64,000 nt of DNA from Herbaspirillum sp. SJZ107 (GTDB lineage: Bacteria > Pseudomonadota > Gammaproteobacteria > Burkholderiales > Burkholderiaceae_D): NCBI RefSeq assembly GCF_006715485.1, contig NZ_VFNH01000003.1, forward strand, positions 372,001 to 436,000. The letters are read 5' to 3'. Positions 26,040 through 34,356 of this stretch are shown piece by piece. Position 1 is the stretch's first letter. The number at the start of each line of letters is the position of its first letter. Under the pieces are notes generated by a model. The model saw nothing but the letters and a program-made list of their open reading frames with translations. It was not told where the DNA came from and made no database searches. A program made the translations under genes and the position numbers.

Positions 26040-26480
26040 ATGGGAGCAGGCAGAACCACCCGGCTGGCGGCTGCAGGCGCGCTGCTGGCAGTGACGATCG
26101 CGTTGTCCGGCCCTGCGCCGGCGAGCGAACTGGTGTACGTGCCGACCAACCCCGCCTTCGGCGGCAGCCCGCTGAATGCCAGCGGCTTCCTCAGCATGGC
26201 GCAGATGACCAACAAGCACAAGGACGCCAGCGACGCCGCGTCGGGCAAGCAGAGCGGGCTGGAGCAGTTTACCGACATGCTGGAGCGTTCGGTGCTGAGC
26301 CAGCTGTCGGCGGCCGCCACCGCCGGCGTGATGGGCTCGGGCGGCAAGCTGCATCCGGGTTCGGTCGAAACCGGCAACTTCCGGATCGACATCGTCGATG
26401 CCGGCGGCGGCGTGCTGGTGATCACCACCACCGACAAGACCACCGGCCAGTCGACCTCGTTCCAGATCGGGAGCCAATGA
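26040..26480 (+). CDS. csgF: Curli assembly protein CsgF
   Basis: Outer-membrane accessory factor that binds the CsgG channel at the cell surface and helps the minor curlin CsgB nucleate fibres. From ATG 26040, preceded by GAGGAG, the product has 146 residues. It has a signal peptide (cleavage near PAPAS) and the diagnostic mature N-terminus ELVYVPTNPAFGGSPLN, the CsgG-binding segment. The C-terminal part (NFRIDIVDAGGGVLVITTTD) is the conserved beta region. Its stop overlaps the csgG start (ATGATGA), showing translational coupling. Confidence 0.95.
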   Translation: MGAGRTTRLAAAGALLAVTIALSGPAPASELVYVPTNPAFGGSPLNASGFLSMAQMTNKHKDASDAASGKQSGLEQFTDMLERSVLSQLSAAATAGVMGSGGKLHPGSVETGNFRIDIVDAGGGVLVITTTDKTTGQSTSFQIGSQ

Positions 26481-27307
26481 TGATCGGCGCCCGTGTCCTT
26501 GCGGCGTGCACCCTGCTGCTGTCGGCGTGCAGCATCAGCCATCCGCCTGCGGTGGCGAATGCAGGCGCGCAGCTGACGCCGGCCACGAACCTGACGCGCG
26601 AACTGACGCGCCTGCCCCAGCCGAAAGGCAAGATCGTCGTCGCCGTGTACGGCTTCCGCGACCAGACCGGGCAGTACAAGCCGGCGCCCGACAGTTCGTT
26701 TTCGACCGCCGTCACCCAAAGCGCCGCCTCGATCCTGATCAAGGCCCTGCTCGATTCCGGCTGGTTCATCCCGGTAGAGCGGGAAAACCTGCAGAACCTG
26801 CTGACCGAGCGCAAGGTCGTGCGGGCGCTCGAGGCACCGGACAAGTCGCAGCCGCCGGTATCGGTGCCGCAACTGCTGCCGGCCTCGGTGATCGTCGAAG
26901 GCGGCATCACTGCCTACGAGAGCAATGTCCGCACCGGCGGGCTCGGCGCGAATTACCTGGGCGTCGGCCTGTCGACCCAGTACCGCGTCGACCAGGTGAC
27001 GGTCGGCCTGCGCACCGTCGACATCCGCAGCGGCAAGGTGCTGAACAGCATTTCGACCACCAAGGCGATCTATTCCTACGAAATCCGGCCGACCGTGTTC
27101 AAGTTCGTCAACTTCAAGGACCTGGTGCAGTTCGAGGCCGGGATGACCCGCAACGAACCGGCCCAGCTGTGCGTGCGCGAAGCGATCGAGGCGGCGGTCA
27201 TGCACCTGGTGGCGCAGGGCATCGAGGACGGCCAGTGGTCCCTGAAAGACGATAGCGAACGCGACGGCACCCTGCTGCGCCGTTACGGGCGCCACGCCGA
27301 ATCCTGA
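26477..27307 (+). CDS. csgG: Curli secretion channel lipoprotein CsgG
   Basis: Outer-membrane lipoprotein that forms the nonameric curli export pore. The 276-residue precursor has a lipobox LLSAC (Cys near residue 18). The mature part contains the family landmarks KGKIVVAVYGFRDQTGQYKP, SAASILIKALLDSGWFIPVERENLQNLLTERK, the glycine-rich GGLGANYLGVGLSTQYRVDQVTV segment and the C-terminal helix beginning LCVREAIEAAV. Length equals E. coli CsgG. The start overlaps the csgF stop by 4 bases; a second ATG at 26480 is possible. Confidence 0.97.
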   Translation: MMIGARVLAACTLLLSACSISHPPAVANAGAQLTPATNLTRELTRLPQPKGKIVVAVYGFRDQTGQYKPAPDSSFSTAVTQSAASILIKALLDSGWFIPVERENLQNLLTERKVVRALEAPDKSQPPVSVPQLLPASVIVEGGITAYESNVRTGGLGANYLGVGLSTQYRVDQVTVGLRTVDIRSGKVLNSISTTKAIYSYEIRPTVFKFVNFKDLVQFEAGMTRNEPAQLCVREAIEAAVMHLVAQGIEDGQWSLKDDSERDGTLLRRYGRHAES

Positions 27308-27337
27308 TTTTTCCCCCACACCCAAAGGAGTTTCACC

Positions 27338-27835
27338 ATGATGGAGCATGAGCGGATGCGCGGCTGGCGCGCGGCCGGTATCGGCGGTTGGCTGGCGCTG
27401 GCGGCGCTGGCGCTGGGTGCGAGCGCGCCAGCAGCGGCCGGCGACCTGGCCGGACCGGAATTCGCAGCCGGCAGCGGGCTGGACGCATCGATTTCGCAGC
27501 GCGGCTGGCACAACCGCGCTGCCGTCGAGCAGCGCGGCATCGACCAGCTTGCCCGGCTCGGCCAGCAGGGCATCGGCAACCGGATCGATGTCTCCCAGAA
27601 CGGCTACCACAACAGCGCGCAAGTGAATCAGCAGGGCAACGGCAATCTCGTCAGCCTCGACCAGCGCGGCGGCGCCAACCTGGCCAACATTACGCAACGC
27701 GGCGACGAGCGCGTCGCCCAGATCGAACAGTTCGGCGATCACAACCGGGTCAACCTCGTGCAGGGCCCGCACTCGCCGAACATCAGCCTGAGCCAGCGTG
27801 GCAACGGCAACGTAGCAAACCTGGTCCAGTACTAG
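27338..27835 (+). CDS. csgB: Curlin-repeat protein, CsgB-like nucleator
   Basis: Secreted amyloid subunit, 165 residues, with a signal peptide to about residue 35. The rest is a run of about 22-residue curlin repeats with the pattern I/V-x-Q-x-G-x-x-N-x-A/x-x-V-x-Q-x-G (for example VSQNGYHNSAQVNQQGNGN and ITQRGDERVAQIEQFGDHN). Charged Arg/Glu/Asp residues in several turns and a short hydrophobic C-terminal end (ANLVQY) are more like CsgB than CsgA. AAAGGAG lies 9 bases before the ATG at 27338. It sits between csgG and the second curlin gene. The B versus A assignment is inference. Confidence 0.85.
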   Translation: MMEHERMRGWRAAGIGGWLALAALALGASAPAAAGDLAGPEFAAGSGLDASISQRGWHNRAAVEQRGIDQLARLGQQGIGNRIDVSQNGYHNSAQVNQQGNGNLVSLDQRGGANLANITQRGDERVAQIEQFGDHNRVNLVQGPHSPNISLSQRGNGNVANLVQY

Positions 27836-27889
27836 GCAACGGATCTTCGCAACCGTCTTTCTTCCCTATCCCACTTCAAGGAGCCCATC

Positions 27890-28489
27890 ATGAAACAGCT
27901 GTCCTCTTTTGCCGCCTGCGCCATCGTCCTCGCCATCGCCGCGGCCCCGGCCGGCGCCCAGGACTCGGCCTTCATCCAGCAAGTCGAAGCGAACGCCAGC
28001 ATGGCCACCATCGATCAGATCGGCTCGCTCGGCAACAACTACGCCACCATCGACCAGGTACCCGGCGCCTTCGGCGGCAACAACGGCAACGACGCCCGCG
28101 TCTTTCAGAGCAACGTCGGCAATGCGGATGCCCGCATCTATCAATCGGGCGACATGAACAGCTACGCGATCTGGCAGACCAATGGCCAGGGCTTGCGCGC
28201 CGCCATCAACGCCTTCGGCGCGGAGATGGGCGACTCGGGCGGCCAGTCCAACAATGCAAGGATCGACCAGACCGGGGTCGAGTCGGGCGCCGCGATCGAC
28301 GTTGCCGGCTACAGCAGCTTCAACCGCGCCGACATCATGCAGAGCGGCGGCTATAACCAGGCCGGTATCCGCCAGCTCTACACCAGCAACAACAACGCCT
28401 CGATCTACCAGGCGGGATACGGCCAGCAGGCCACGATCGACCAGCGCGGCGGCGGCGGCAACATGGCCATGATCCGCCAGGGTTATTGA
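27890..28489 (+). CDS. csgA: Curlin-repeat protein, CsgA-like major subunit
   Basis: Secreted amyloid subunit, 199 residues, signal peptide cut near PAGAQ. The mature part is rich in Gln, Asn, Gly and Ala with irregular curlin repeats (ATIDQIGSLGNN, ARIYQSGDMNSYAIWQTNG, ASIYQAGYGQQATIDQRGGGGN). The repeats are less regular and the protein is longer than E. coli CsgA (151 residues), and inserted glycine/asparagine turns break the unit length. AAGGAG precedes the start. It ends the operon at a strong terminator. It could instead be a further curlin variant; the true major subunit may be encoded elsewhere. Confidence 0.82.
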   Translation: MKQLSSFAACAIVLAIAAAPAGAQDSAFIQQVEANASMATIDQIGSLGNNYATIDQVPGAFGGNNGNDARVFQSNVGNADARIYQSGDMNSYAIWQTNGQGLRAAINAFGAEMGDSGGQSNNARIDQTGVESGAAIDVAGYSSFNRADIMQSGGYNQAGIRQLYTSNNNASIYQAGYGQQATIDQRGGGGNMAMIRQGY

Positions 28490-28512
28490 ATCCGGCGCCG
28501 GGCCGGGTTGCA

Positions 28513-28536
28513 GGCGGGGTTGTCCCCGCCTTTTTT
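28513..28536 (+). terminator. Rho-independent terminator of the curli operon
   Basis: GGCGGGG (28513-28519) and CCCCGCC (28524-28530) pair around TTGT and are followed by six T. It lies 24 bases after the last curlin stop, before the convergent dsbD. Confidence 0.92.
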
Positions 28537-28558
28537 CATGGCGCCGCGTGTGCAGTCG

Positions 28559-30433
28559 TTACTGAAGTTTTCCGAGCGAGCCCAGGAATTTGTTGGTGTC
28601 CTGGTAGCCGATCACGCGGCTGTCCGCGATTTCGCGGCCCTGGCGGTCGAACAGGATGATCCCCGGCGGCCCGAACAGCCCGAAGCGCTTGAGCAGCGCA
28701 CGGTCGGCGGCATCGTTGGCGGTGACGTCGACCTGCAGCAGCAGGGTGTTCGCCAGGCGCGCCTTGACCGCGGGATCGACGAAGGTCAGCTTTTCCATCT
28801 CCTTGCACGACACGCACCAGTCCGCATAGAAATCGAGCATGGCGGTTTTTCCACCGGTCCGGGCCAGCGCGGCATCGAGCTGCTCGACGGTCTTGATGCG
28901 GGTGAAGGCCAGCGGCTGCGCCGGCGCGCCGCCGCGCGTGAGGTGGGCCAGCGGCGCCAGCGGATCGCGGCCGCCGCTGGCGATGCCGACCAGCTGGGTC
29001 GCGCCCAGCACCGCGCATGCAGCGCCCAGGGCCATGGCGGCCCAGTGGCCCTTGCCCTTCAACAGATAAAAGCCGTAGCCGAGCAGCAGCGCGGCCCACA
29101 GCACCATCTGCGCCAAGGCCGGCAGCACCGGCGTCACCATCCACAGGGCCATCGCCAGCATCAGCACGCCGAAGAAGCGCTTCACCGATTCCATCCACAT
29201 GCCGGCGCGCGGCAGCAGCGAACCGGCCGACACGCCGACCAGCAGCAACGGGATGCTCATCCCGGCCGCCATCGCGAACAGCGCGGCACCGCCGATCAGG
29301 ACGTCGCGGGTCTGGCTGATGTAGACCAGCGCGCCGGCCAGCGGCGCAGCCACGCAGGGACCGACGATCAGGGCCGAGATCGCGCCCATGACGAACACGC
29401 CGGCCAGCTTGCCGCCGGACTGGCGCCCGGAGGCGCTCGCCAGGCGCGACTGCAGGCTGGCGGGCACCTGCAGCTGGTAGACGTTGAACATCGACAGGGC
29501 CATCACCACGATCAGCAGCGCGAAGGCGGACAGTACCCAGGGATTCTGCAGCGCCGCCGACAGGCCCTCGCCGACCAGGCCGGCGGCCACGCCGAGCGCG
29601 GTGTAGACGATGGCCATGCCGAGCGAATAGGCGACCGACAGGATGAAGCCGCGCGCTTTCTTGACCTGCTTGCCCTCGCCGACGATGATCGACGACAGGA
29701 TCGGCACCATCGGCAGCACGCAGGGGGTGAAGGCCAGGCCCAGTCCGAGCAGGACGAAGGCCGGCACGATGGCGAGCAGGCGGCCGCCCTGCAGCAGGCT
29801 GGCGATGCCGGACAGCTCGGACGGGGCCGCTGCCGGTGCCGGTGCCGGTGCCGAAGCGGCGCTCGCCGCGCCGGCTGGAGCTGCCGGCGGCTGGCTGGCC
29901 GGGGTGTCGACCTGCGGTGCGGCCTGGCCCGGCAGCGAGAACTGCGGCGCATTGCCGAGGCCGCTGCCCTGCCCGCCCTGGCCGAGCGGCAGGCCAGGCT
30001 GCGCCGCAGCCGCCACGCTGCCTGCCACCAACTGGACCGACGCATCCTGAGGCGGATAGCACAGGCCCTTGTCGGCGCAGCCCTGGCCGGTGGCATTCAG
30101 CGTAAAGGGCCCGTTGCCCTCGACCGGGATGCGGATCTCGACGCCCTTGTGATAGGTCTCGACGTTCTTGTTGAAGGTCTCGTCGAACTTGATCTTGCCC
30201 GGCGGGACCAGGGGCGCGCCCAGCTGGGCGCCGGTGGCGGTGAACTTGAAGCGCTCGCGGTACATGTAGTAGCCGTCGGCGATCGCGTAGTTCACCACGA
30301 CGGTGTGGGCGTCCAGCATGCGCGCAGAGAACTGGAAAGCCTGTTCGGGCGGCAGGAAATCGTCGTCGGCGCGGGCAGGCGCGGCCAGCAGTGCGGCCCA
30401 GGACAACAGCAAGGCGAATATAAATCGGGACAT
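28559..30433 (-). CDS. dsbD: Thiol:disulfide interchange protein DsbD
   Basis: Inner-membrane protein that moves electrons from cytoplasmic thioredoxin to periplasmic thiol proteins, keeping DsbC and cytochrome c maturation reduced. From ATG 30433 it has 624 residues. The parts are a signal peptide, the periplasmic alpha domain with its Cys pair (CADKGLC, near residue 118), an Ala/Pro linker near 190-215, and eight membrane helices with the redox cysteines in FTPCVLPMVP (about 236) and IVGPCVAAPL (about 358). The C-terminal thioredoxin-like gamma domain has DWCVSCKEME (about 539). All six redox cysteines are present. It converges on the curli operon. Confidence 0.97.
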   Translation of the reverse strand: MSRFIFALLLSWAALLAAPARADDDFLPPEQAFQFSARMLDAHTVVVNYAIADGYYMYRERFKFTATGAQLGAPLVPPGKIKFDETFNKNVETYHKGVEIRIPVEGNGPFTLNATGQGCADKGLCYPPQDASVQLVAGSVAAAAQPGLPLGQGGQGSGLGNAPQFSLPGQAAPQVDTPASQPPAAPAGAASAASAPAPAPAAAPSELSGIASLLQGGRLLAIVPAFVLLGLGLAFTPCVLPMVPILSSIIVGEGKQVKKARGFILSVAYSLGMAIVYTALGVAAGLVGEGLSAALQNPWVLSAFALLIVVMALSMFNVYQLQVPASLQSRLASASGRQSGGKLAGVFVMGAISALIVGPCVAAPLAGALVYISQTRDVLIGGAALFAMAAGMSIPLLLVGVSAGSLLPRAGMWMESVKRFFGVLMLAMALWMVTPVLPALAQMVLWAALLLGYGFYLLKGKGHWAAMALGAACAVLGATQLVGIASGGRDPLAPLAHLTRGGAPAQPLAFTRIKTVEQLDAALARTGGKTAMLDFYADWCVSCKEMEKLTFVDPAVKARLANTLLLQVDVTANDAADRALLKRFGLFGPPGIILFDRQGREIADSRVIGYQDTNKFLGSLGKLQ

Positions 30434-30500
30434 GGATGGCTTATCAGGATTCTGCGCAGCGGAAATGGTACACCGCTCGAGCATGCGACGCATGAAGGCG

Positions 30501-30527
30501 AAAAAAAACCAGGCACGCGGCCTGGTT
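30501..30527 (-). terminator. Rho-independent terminator of the alpha operon (after rplQ)
   Basis: Read on the minus strand, AACCAGGC and GCCTGGTT form an 8-base stem, followed by a run of T (the A-run 30501-30506 on the plus strand). It lies about 20 bases after the rplQ stop and ends the ribosomal block. Confidence 0.92.
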
Positions 30528-30547
30528 CCTTTGATGCTACCGGTCGA

Positions 30548-30943
30548 TTACTCGGCGGTCGGTGCGCTCTCGTCGACGCCGACTTCCGGACGGTCAACCA
30601 GTTCCACGTAGGCCATCGGTGCATTGTCGCCAACGCGGAAGCCCATCTTCAGGATACGGGTGTAACCGCCGTTGCGGTTGGCGAAGCGCGGGCCGATTTC
30701 GGCGAACAGCTTCTGGACGATCTCGCGGTCCCGCAGGCGGGCGAAGGCCAGGCGCTTGTTGGCCAGGTTGTCGTTCTTGCCCAGGGTGATGATCGGCTCG
30801 ACGACTTTGCGCAGTTCCTTGGCTTTCGGAACGGTGGTCTTGATCGCTTCGTGACGCAGCAGCGAAACGGTCATGTTGCGCAGCATGGCCAGGCGGTGGG
30901 ACGAAGTACGGTTCAGCTTACGGAGGCCGTGACGGTGACGCAT
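30548..30943 (-). CDS. rplQ: 50S ribosomal protein L17
   Basis: Large-subunit protein at the polypeptide exit side of the ribosome. The 131-residue product starts MRHRHGLRKLNRTSSHRLAM, the standard L17 N-terminus, and continues through LLRHEAIKTTVPKAKELRKVVEPIITLGK. A short C-terminal extension (VGVDESAPTAE) is poorly conserved in the family. It is the last gene of the rpsD-rpoA-rplQ unit, about 130 bases after rpoA, and is followed by a strong terminator. Confidence 0.98.
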   Translation of the reverse strand: MRHRHGLRKLNRTSSHRLAMLRNMTVSLLRHEAIKTTVPKAKELRKVVEPIITLGKNDNLANKRLAFARLRDREIVQKLFAEIGPRFANRNGGYTRILKMGFRVGDNAPMAYVELVDRPEVGVDESAPTAE

Positions 30944-31072
30944 GGTAAATCCTTTCGAGTGTTTTAAATTCCAGTTCTTCGATCGTTCATGCGCATCGAC
31001 GCATGACCGCGGACCGGTTCTAAGGGGTTATAAACCGCCCGTGCGGAATTGCACGGGCGGCGGTACTGCAAA

Positions 31073-32050
31073 TTACTTCTCCAGACCAGCCGGCGGCCAG
31101 TTCTCGAGTTTCATGCCGAGGGTCAGACCGCGGGAAGCCAGGACTTCCTTGATCTCGTTCAGCGACTTGCGGCCCAGGTTCGGGGTCTTCAGCAGTTCGT
31201 TTTCCGAACGCTGGATCAGGTCGCCGATGTAGTAGATGTTCTCGGCCTTCAGGCAGTTTGCCGAACGGACGGTCAGTTCCAGGTCGTCGACCGGACGCAG
31301 CAGGATCGGATCGACCAGCGGTGCGCGCGACGGCGCTTCCGCAGCGGCTTCGGTGCCTTCCAGGGCGGCGAACACGTTCAGCTGGTCGACCAGCACGCGT
31401 GCCGACTGGCGGATCGCCTCTTCCGGGGTGATGACGCCGTTGGTCTCGATGTTGATGATCAGCTTGTCCAGGTCGGTACGCTGTTCGACGCGGGCCGATT
31501 CCACCGCGTAGGACACGCGGCGCACCGGCGAGAACGATGCATCCAGGATGATGCGGCCGATGGTCTTGTTGGTGTCTTCCGACAGGCGGCGGACGTTACC
31601 CGGCACGTAGCCACGGCCTTTTTCGACCTTGATCTGCATGTCCAGCTTGCCGCCGGCGGTCAGGTGGGCGATCACGTGCTCCGGATTGATCAGTTCCACG
31701 TCATGCGGCAGATCGATGTCGGAAGCCAGGACCGGACCTTCGCCGTCCTTCTTGAGGGTCAGCGTCACGGAGTCACGATTGTGCACCTTGAACACGACGC
31801 CCTTCAGGTTCAGCAGCAGGTCGACCACGTCTTCCTGCACGCCGTCCAGCGACGAGTACTCGTGCACGACGCCGGCGATCGTCACTTCGGTCGGCGCGTA
31901 GCCGATCATCGACGACAGCAGGACGCGGCGCAGCGCGTTACCCAGCGTGTGACCATAACCACGTTCGAACGGCTCCATCACGACTTTCGCGTGGCCGGCG
32001 CCGAGAGCTTCGACGTCGATGATACGTGGCTTCAACAAACTATTTTGCAT
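31073..32050 (-). CDS. rpoA: RNA polymerase alpha subunit
   Basis: Alpha subunit that nucleates RNA polymerase assembly and contacts UP elements and activators. The start is placed at ATG 32050 (MQNSLLKPRIIDVE), the usual betaproteobacterial N-terminus, giving 325 residues. The N-terminal dimerisation domain has HAKVVMEPFERGYGHTLGNALRRVLLSS; the C-terminal domain has LTVRSANCLKAENIYYIGDLIQRSE with the conserved DNA-contact residues and LGRKSLNEIKEVL. It lies in the alpha operon after rpsD, but separated from it by 237 bases containing REP-like repeats. Confidence 0.99.
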   Translation of the reverse strand: MQNSLLKPRIIDVEALGAGHAKVVMEPFERGYGHTLGNALRRVLLSSMIGYAPTEVTIAGVVHEYSSLDGVQEDVVDLLLNLKGVVFKVHNRDSVTLTLKKDGEGPVLASDIDLPHDVELINPEHVIAHLTAGGKLDMQIKVEKGRGYVPGNVRRLSEDTNKTIGRIILDASFSPVRRVSYAVESARVEQRTDLDKLIINIETNGVITPEEAIRQSARVLVDQLNVFAALEGTEAAAEAPSRAPLVDPILLRPVDDLELTVRSANCLKAENIYYIGDLIQRSENELLKTPNLGRKSLNEIKEVLASRGLTLGMKLENWPPAGLEK

Positions 32051-32173
32051 GGGTGTCCTCTTCAATACCCTCGGCTCGTTACACCGATAAGGCTGATGGC
32101 ATCAGTGAAAACGCCTGCTTCTTCGAGCAGGCGGTGAAACGAATTCGGTGTTTTGACGGCGCAGCTGGTACAC

Positions 32174-32204
32174 CGTCGTCCCCGCGCAGGCGGGGACCCA
32201 AGTT
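32174..32204 (-). repeat. REP-like element in the rpsD-rpoA gap, copy 1
   Basis: A 31-base unit (CGTCGTCCCCGCG...GGGACCCAAGTT) homologous to the pair at 16.9 kb, in the same orientation as 16947-16977, with GC-rich inner stem CCCCGC/GCGGGG. It lies inside the transcribed spacer between two essential genes. Confidence 0.8.
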
Positions 32205-32225
32205 GGCTTTCGTACTAATCAACCA

Positions 32226-32254
32226 AACTTGGGCCCCCGCCTTCGCGGGGGTGA
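32226..32254 (+). repeat. REP-like element in the rpsD-rpoA gap, copy 2 (inverted)
   Basis: Inverted partner of 32174-32204 (AACTTGGGCCCCCGCC...GGGGGTGAC), 21 bases away. Together they can form a long hairpin in the mRNA between rpsD and rpoA. The 237-base gap holds nothing else recognisable. Confidence 0.8.
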
Positions 32255-32287
32255 CAAATCGGGCGCCGCGGCGCCTCGATTTGTCAA

Positions 32288-32911
32288 TTAACGCGAGTAC
32301 AGTTCGACGATCAGCGCTTCGTTGACGTCAGCAGCGATCTCGTTACGCTCCGGGAACGAACGGAAGGTGCCTTCCATCTTCTTGGCGTCGACCGAAACCC
32401 AGCTCGGCATGCCGACTTGTTCGGCCAGCGACAGGGCTTCCAGGATACGGGTCTGCTTCTTGGCCTTTTCGCGCACGGCGACGACGTCACCGGCCTTGAC
32501 CTGGTACGAAGCGATGTTCACGACCTGGCCGTTGACGGTGAAGGCCTTGTGGCTCACCAGCTGGCGCGCTTCGGCGCGGGTCGAGCCGAAGCCCATGCGG
32601 TAAGCGACGTTGTCGAGACGTGCTTCCAGCAGCTTCAGCAGGGTTTCACCGGTGTTGCCCTTGCGGCGCGACGCTTCGGCGAAGTAGCGGCGGAACTGAC
32701 GCTCCAGCACGCCGTAGATACGCTTGACCTTCTGCTTTTCACGCAGCTGGTTGCCGTAGTCCGAGGTACGGGCGCCCGACTTCACGCCGTGTTGACCCGG
32801 CTTGACGTCCAGCTTGCACTTCGAATCCAGCGAGCGGCGTGCGCTCTTCAGGAACAGGTCGGTGCCTTCACGGCGAGCCAGTTTTGCTTTTGGTCCGATA
32901 TAACGTGCCAC
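32288..32911 (-). CDS. rpsD: 30S ribosomal protein S4
   Basis: Primary 16S rRNA-binding protein that starts 30S assembly; in E. coli it also represses the alpha operon by binding its mRNA. The 207-residue protein starts MARYIGPKAKLARREGTDLFLKS and contains the S4 RNA-binding fold (RLDNVAYRMGFGSTRAEARQLVSHKAFTVNGQVVNIASYQVKAGDVV). The N-terminus lacks the zinc-type cysteine set, so it is the C-minus form. It is separated from rpsK by 246 bases holding a terminator-like hairpin, so it may head its own transcript with rpoA and rplQ. Confidence 0.98.
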   Translation of the reverse strand: MARYIGPKAKLARREGTDLFLKSARRSLDSKCKLDVKPGQHGVKSGARTSDYGNQLREKQKVKRIYGVLERQFRRYFAEASRRKGNTGETLLKLLEARLDNVAYRMGFGSTRAEARQLVSHKAFTVNGQVVNIASYQVKAGDVVAVREKAKKQTRILEALSLAEQVGMPSWVSVDAKKMEGTFRSFPERNEIAADVNEALIVELYSR

Positions 32912-32975
32912 GTTGTACTTCCTTTATTTGAATGATCACGCCCCGGATGCGGATGGAATCCCGCAACAGGCGCTA

Positions 32976-33058
32976 GTCCGGTTCTGCATGAGACCGGACG
33001 TGGCTTACAAAAAGCCTCCAATCGGGACGATCGGAGGCGACAATAGCCGGGCAGTATA
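32976..33058 (-). promoter_or_regulatory. Structured rpsD leader with candidate promoter
   Basis: On the minus strand a TATACT box (33053-33058) is followed about 15 bases later by a terminator-like stem (33014-33038) with a T-run. A second perfect stem comes next, GTCCGGT/ACCGGAC (32976-32982 with 32993-32999). The -35 is weak. The layout suggests attenuation or S4 autoregulation of rpsD-rpoA-rplQ. Confidence 0.4.
33009..33038 (-). terminator. Terminator-like hairpin between rpsK and rpsD
   Basis: Minus-strand reading: GCCTCC-GATCGTCCCGATT-GGAGGC followed by TTTTT. The outer 6-base stem is perfect and an inner GATC/GAT match can extend it. It sits inside what is normally a continuous alpha operon. 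Confidence 0.65.
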
Positions 33059-33135
33059 ACCCAATTACGGGTTAACTGCACCGGCGATCATTGACCACAA
33101 GGGTGCGGTCAAAGCGCGTGGTATCCACACAACAG

Positions 33136-33151
33136 GCGGGCGAGCCCGCCC
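33136..33151 (-). other. GC-rich hairpin just after rpsK
   Basis: GGCGGGCGAGCCCGCC is a near-perfect palindrome 7 bases after the rpsK stop. No T-run follows directly on the minus strand (TGTTGTG). It may stabilise the mRNA 3' end or be a weak terminator. Confidence 0.5.
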
Positions 33152-33157
33152 ATCAAC

Positions 33158-33562
<405 letters not shown>

Positions 33563-33576
33563 GGTCGGTTCCTAGA

Positions 33577-33942
33577 TTATTTCTTCAGCGATTGAGCGGC
33601 CTTGCGCGGGCCCTTGCGGGTACGTGCATTGGTACGGGTACGCTGACCGCGGACCGGCAGGCCCTTGCGGTGACGCATGCCACGGTAGCAGCCCAGGTCC
33701 ATCAAACGCTTGATGTTCATGGACAGCTCACGGCGCAGATCGCCTTCGACGGTGAACTTGCCGACTGCGTCACGCAGCTTTTCCAGTTCGTTGTCGTCCA
33801 GGTCCTTGACCTTCTTGTTGGTTGCAACACCAGTGGTTTCGCAGATCTTTTGCGAGCGGGTGCGACCGATACCGTAGATTGCCGTCAGGCCGATCACGGT
33901 GTGCTGATGATTGGGGACGTTGACCCCTGCAATACGTGCCAT
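33577..33942 (-). CDS. rpsM: 30S ribosomal protein S13
   Basis: Head protein of the 30S subunit, forming intersubunit bridges with L5 and contacting the P-site tRNA. The 121-residue protein begins MARIAGVNVPNHQHTVIGLTAIYGIG and has the helix-two-turn-helix region and the basic tail (GLPVRGQRTRTNARTRKGPRKAAQSLKK) that reaches the P site. It follows rpmJ by 15 bases. Together with rpsK it forms the upstream part of the alpha operon. Confidence 0.99.
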   Translation of the reverse strand: MARIAGVNVPNHQHTVIGLTAIYGIGRTRSQKICETTGVATNKKVKDLDDNELEKLRDAVGKFTVEGDLRRELSMNIKRLMDLGCYRGMRHRKGLPVRGQRTRTNARTRKGPRKAAQSLKK

Positions 33943-33957
33943 TCGATATTCCTCGTA

Positions 33958-34071
33958 TTAACCTTGACGCTGCTTGTGACGCGGCTCGACGCAGATCACA
34001 CGGACCACGCCCTTGCGCTTGATGATCTTGCAGTTGCGGCAGATCCGCTTGACTGAAGCATTAACTTTCAT
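33958..34071 (-). CDS. rpmJ: 50S ribosomal protein L36
   Basis: Small zinc-binding large-subunit protein of 37 residues, found by translating the gap between infA and rpsM. It starts MKVNASVKRICRNCKIIKRKG and ends CVEPRHKQRQG. The zinc ligands Cys11, Cys14, Cys27 and His32 are all present, so this is the zinc-containing C-plus paralogue rather than the zinc-free stress form. It is placed between infA and rpsM as in E. coli. Confidence 0.97.
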   Translation of the reverse strand: MKVNASVKRICRNCKIIKRKGVVRVICVEPRHKQRQG

Positions 34072-34107
34072 TTTGCACTCTCTTCCAGATTCAGATACTT
34101 AAATGTT

Positions 34108-34326
34108 TTACTTGGTGCGGAACACGATGCGGGCCCGGGACAGGTCGTACGGCGTCAACTCCACCGTCACCTTGTCGCCTGGGAGAATGCGGATGTAATT
34201 CATGCGCATTTTACCCGAGATGTGTCCCAATACCACGTGCCCGTTTTCCAGCTTCACGCGAAACGTCGCGTTCGGGAGATTCTCGAGAATCTCCCCTTGC
34301 ATTTGGATGACGTCGTCTTTTGCCAT
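34108..34326 (-). CDS. infA: Translation initiation factor IF-1
   Basis: OB-fold protein that blocks the A site and helps IF-2 and IF-3 choose the initiator tRNA. The 72-residue product (MAKDDVIQMQGEILENLPNATF ... GDKVTVELTPYDLSRARIVFRTK) has the normal length and all core residues. It lies between secY and rpmJ in the spc-alpha junction. It carries IQMQGEIL where E. coli has IEMQGTVL, the usual betaproteobacterial form. Confidence 0.98.
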   Translation of the reverse strand: MAKDDVIQMQGEILENLPNATFRVKLENGHVVLGHISGKMRMNYIRILPGDKVTVELTPYDLSRARIVFRTK

Positions 34327-34356
34327 TCGGTCTATACACTCCTGGGCGCTCGCCGC

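Noticed and set aside
28508..30967. Long plus-strand open frame (819 codons) opposite dsbD and rplQ
   Set aside because: Same low-complexity His/Arg/Gln composition, antisense to two clear genes, no ribosome binding site or family motif.
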